Positions 5,927-7,085 of a stretch of 7,085 nucleotides of DNA are shown piece after piece. The stretch's first letter is position 1. Every line of letters begins with the position of its first letter. Source of the stretch: JAEXNA01 sp037968995 (lineage in GTDB: Bacteria; Vulcanimicrobiota; Xenobia; Xenobiales; JADMJV01); the NCBI GenBank assembly GCA_037968995.1, contig JBBKWP010000070.1, forward strand, positions 1 through 7,085, written 5' to 3'. The notes below the pieces were generated by a model, which worked only from the letters and a program-made list of their open reading frames with translations, ran no database searches and had not been told where the DNA came from. Position numbers and translations under genes: made by a program.

Positions 5927-6458
5927 GGCTTACAGCCTCCGTTCGTATGTTGTGGGTCAATGGAATGGGTGTGGGAGCGGGTGGCGTGGGCGTCACGTTG
6001 GTCCCTAGCGACACCTCTTGGGGTGTCTCGACTCGGTGCTCGGTGGCGGACAGAAACCTACCGGCCGCCAATCCTATAGCGAAAACCCCCGTGTAGAATA
6101 GAGCGGGCTGCCTCAGTGAGAGTTGACGGGCCGAGCTTGCTATATCCTCGACGTGGTGGCGGTCCAAGAAGTTTCCAGCCTGGGACAGTGCGTCGGCGAT
6201 CCGCTCCATATGGGGAGCCAAAGTGGGGTTACTCATGTTCTGCGTGCTTTGACGCAGTGCCCGGTCTACCGAGCGAAGAGACTTGGTGATCTCTTTTTTC
6301 TGTCGCTCAAGTTGAGTTTGGGCTGCGAACTTGACGCCAGTGAGTGCTTTTCCTGCCTGTTCGGCAACGGTTGCTTTCACGTGCATCATCTGGTCTGACG
6401 CGGTATCCGCCACCTTTTGGCGTGCGATATCGGTGTCTAAATTCTTATCTTCAATCAT
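5913..6458 (-). CDS. single-pass membrane protein of unknown function, first gene of the yqjE-like operon
   Basis: A 181-residue protein that I do not recognise by name. ATG at 6456-6458 is chosen because AGGAGG (6468-6473) lies 9 bases upstream; a longer frame reaching 6509 would run into the promoter and 5' hairpin. Residues 1-115 are polar, helical-looking and rich in A, Q, K and D, with heptad-like spacing (VAEQAGKALTGVKFAAQTQL, then RSVDRALRQSTQ), suggesting an apolipophorin-like or coiled-coil helix. A single hydrophobic segment follows at 117-137 (QPALFYTGVFAIGLAAGRF, then LSA), with the small-residue GR motif seen near the end of DUF883/YqjD-like proteins. The tail is proline/threonine-rich (TPTPPAPTPIP). 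It resembles in layout the 'nutrient-deprivation-induced' proteins found beside holin-X and DUF3618 genes in alphaproteobacteria; this link is inference. Confidence 0.78.
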   Translation of the reverse strand: MIEDKNLDTDIARQKVADTASDQMMHVKATVAEQAGKALTGVKFAAQTQLERQKKEITKSLRSVDRALRQSTQNMSNPTLAPHMERIADALSQAGNFLDRHHVEDIASSARQLSLRQPALFYTGVFAIGLAAGRFLSATEHRVETPQEVSLGTNVTPTPPAPTPIPLTHNIRTEAVSHGSY

Positions 6459-6488
6459 CAATGATGTCCTCCTGTAGGTGACGCTTAG

Positions 6489-6503
6489 CTCGCCGTGGGC
6501 GAG
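6489..6503 (-). promoter_or_regulatory. perfect hairpin at the predicted 5' end of the operon mRNA
   Basis: CTCGCC (6489-6494) and GGCGAG (6498-6503) form a perfect 6-bp stem with a 3-base loop. The predicted transcription start, about 7 bases past the -10 element, falls at about 6502, so the hairpin would sit at the extreme 5' end of the message. Such 5'-terminal stems are known to protect mRNAs from RNase E/RppH-type decay. Confidence 0.5.
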
Positions 6504-6508
6504 GAGCA

Positions 6509-6537
6509 CCTATAGAGAGTATCTGATGTTTTGACAA
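6509..6537 (-). promoter_or_regulatory. sigma-70-like promoter of the yqjE-like operon
   Basis: On the minus strand, TTGTCA (6532-6537, 5/6 to consensus) and TATAGG (6509-6514, 4/6) are separated by exactly 17 bases. The start point would be near 6502, giving a leader of about 44 bases that ends in the AGGAGG site of the first gene. This is the clearest promoter in the window. Confidence 0.65.
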
Positions 6538-6554
6538 GCGTTAGCACACCAGCC

Positions 6555-6573
6555 TAGGCCTTTCAGAGGCCTA
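6555..6573 (-). terminator. stem-loop between the DCC gene and the operon promoter
   Basis: TAGGCCT (6555-6561) pairs perfectly with AGGCCTA (6567-6573) around a 5-base loop. It lies between the DCC stop (6625) and the downstream promoter, where a terminator is expected. No T-run follows on the minus strand, so the assignment is tentative. A second short stem (CCGCC 6601-6605 with GGCGG 6612-6616) lies just before it. Confidence 0.3.
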
Positions 6574-6624
6574 CCAGAGTATAGGATTGGAGATGGGGTG
6601 CCGCCGAAAGGGGCGGGTGAAGAG

Positions 6625-7029
6625 TCAGTTTTCCGAAAAGTCTACTTTGCAGGATCCGCCGTAAGGCACTCCCCGGTGGCTGGCCACGTAGCCATAAAGC
6701 TTGTCAGCGATGATGTGATGCTTGGGAATGAGACGGAAGACGAAAACGAAGGGCTTCATCACGGGCAAAAGGTTCGCTAAACCGAGAATGCCCTCACCTC
6801 GCGACAGGACTCTGCCTTCGGGCGTGACCAGATGAGAACTGGCCATCATCTCTTCGAACTCCATATGACCGAGGTCTATGAAGGCCGGGTCGCTCTGCAA
6901 AGGCAGAAAAGTGACGATTCGACCCCAGTCGAGTTTCTCGCCGAGGGCCTTCATAGTGTTACAGAAGCGACACTCTTCGTCCCAGTAGAAACGATATCCG
7001 ACCGGAAGGCGATAGGAATCTTTGGACAT
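6625..7029 (-). CDS. DCC-family (DUF393) thiol-disulfide oxidoreductase
   Basis: A 134-residue cytoplasmic protein of the DCC1-like family (PF04134), predicted thioredoxin-fold redox proteins whose partners are mostly unknown. The N-terminal motif YWDEECRFCNTMKALGEKL holds the CxxC pair Cys20/Cys23; most relatives read DGxCxxC, so Glu replaces the usual Gly. VTFLPLQSDPAF (39-50) and the loop VTPEGRVLSRGEGILGLANL (68-87) match the family's dG..y.G.dA pattern. The C-terminal half has a hydrophobic helix (PFVFVFRLIP) and LYGYVASHRG, like the family's Y..iar.R ending. A third cysteine (Cys127) lies near the C-terminus. GAAGGG (7037-7042) sits 7 bases before ATG. TGA stop. It ends 166 bases before the next minus-strand gene, which has its own promoter. 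Confidence 0.87.
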   Translation of the reverse strand: MSKDSYRLPVGYRFYWDEECRFCNTMKALGEKLDWGRIVTFLPLQSDPAFIDLGHMEFEEMMASSHLVTPEGRVLSRGEGILGLANLLPVMKPFVFVFRLIPKHHIIADKLYGYVASHRGVPYGGSCKVDFSEN

Positions 7030-7048
7030 TCAGTTTCCCTTCAGATCC

Positions 7049-7085
7049 TTACTTGCTGGGAGGAACGTATCCCTCTGGGGGCTTA
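7049..7085 (-). CDS. possible 3' end of an upstream gene (11 codons visible)
   Basis: On the minus strand an open frame enters the window and reads KPPEGYVPPSK before a TAA (7049-7051). Its stop lies 19 bases before the DCC start codon, a spacing typical of an operon. The Pro/Lys ending looks like a natural C-terminus, but another frame is also open here, so too little is visible to assign a family or be sure the gene is real. Confidence 0.3.
   Translation of the reverse strand, partial: KPPEGYVPPSK

Noticed and set aside
6459..6509. Extension of the 181-residue protein to a start at 6509
   Set aside because: It would place the 5' hairpin and the edge of the -10 element inside the gene, while AGGAGG sits 9 bases before the ATG at 6458.

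Overview
The window looks like chromosomal DNA from a Gram-negative bacterium of moderate to high GC. Two genes encode proteins with a lipoprotein-type or export-type N-terminus, several Shine-Dalgarno sites are strong (AGGAGG), and one promoter resembles the sigma-70 type. The phylum cannot be fixed from the sequence. The branched-chain-type E1 beta sequence and the gene mix would fit Bdellovibrionota, Acidobacteriota or a former 'deltaproteobacterial' lineage, but that is a guess. No tRNA, rRNA, CRISPR array, insertion sequence or phage structural gene was seen. No gene-free stretch exceeds 300 bases.

Layout. (1) 1-731, plus strand: the 3' part of a thiamine-diphosphate 2-oxoacid dehydrogenase E1 beta subunit, cut by the window edge and ending in a strong hairpin (730-760). 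(2) 802-1935, minus: an unrecognised 377-residue protein of lower GC than its neighbours, with a very good Shine-Dalgarno site and a 23-bp palindrome just upstream of it. (3) 2083-3377, minus: two genes 38 bases apart, a phosphodiester-glycosidase (NAGPA-domain) lipoprotein followed by a membrane-anchored or exported rhodanese. (4) 3355-4653, plus: an HD-domain phosphohydrolase of the SAMHD1/dGTPase-like COG1078 group. Its 5' end overlaps the 5' end of the glycosidase gene head to head. (5) 4676-4705: a hairpin between convergent genes. (6) 4776-6458, minus: a tight three-gene operon with 14-base and 4-base overlaps. It encodes a single-pass membrane protein of unknown function, a holin-X/DUF1469 (YqjE-like) protein and a DUF3618 (YqjD-like) protein, behind a clear promoter at 6509-6537. 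(7) 6625-7029, minus: a DCC-family (DUF393) thiol-disulfide oxidoreductase, preceded by the possible last codons of another gene at the window edge.

How the genes may work together. The clearest functional unit is the 4776-6458 operon. Its three small membrane proteins are probably co-translated and resemble the yqjD/yqjE type of stress-associated inner-membrane module. The glycosidase and rhodanese probably form a second small envelope operon, and the HD enzyme acts on nucleotides or phosphoesters in the cytoplasm. Nothing visible links the E1 beta gene or the 377-residue protein to the rest. The most unusual points are the head-to-head overlap at 3355-3377, the orphan gene with its palindromic leader, and a T8 run inside the HD gene where a single-base slip would cut the protein just after its catalytic core.
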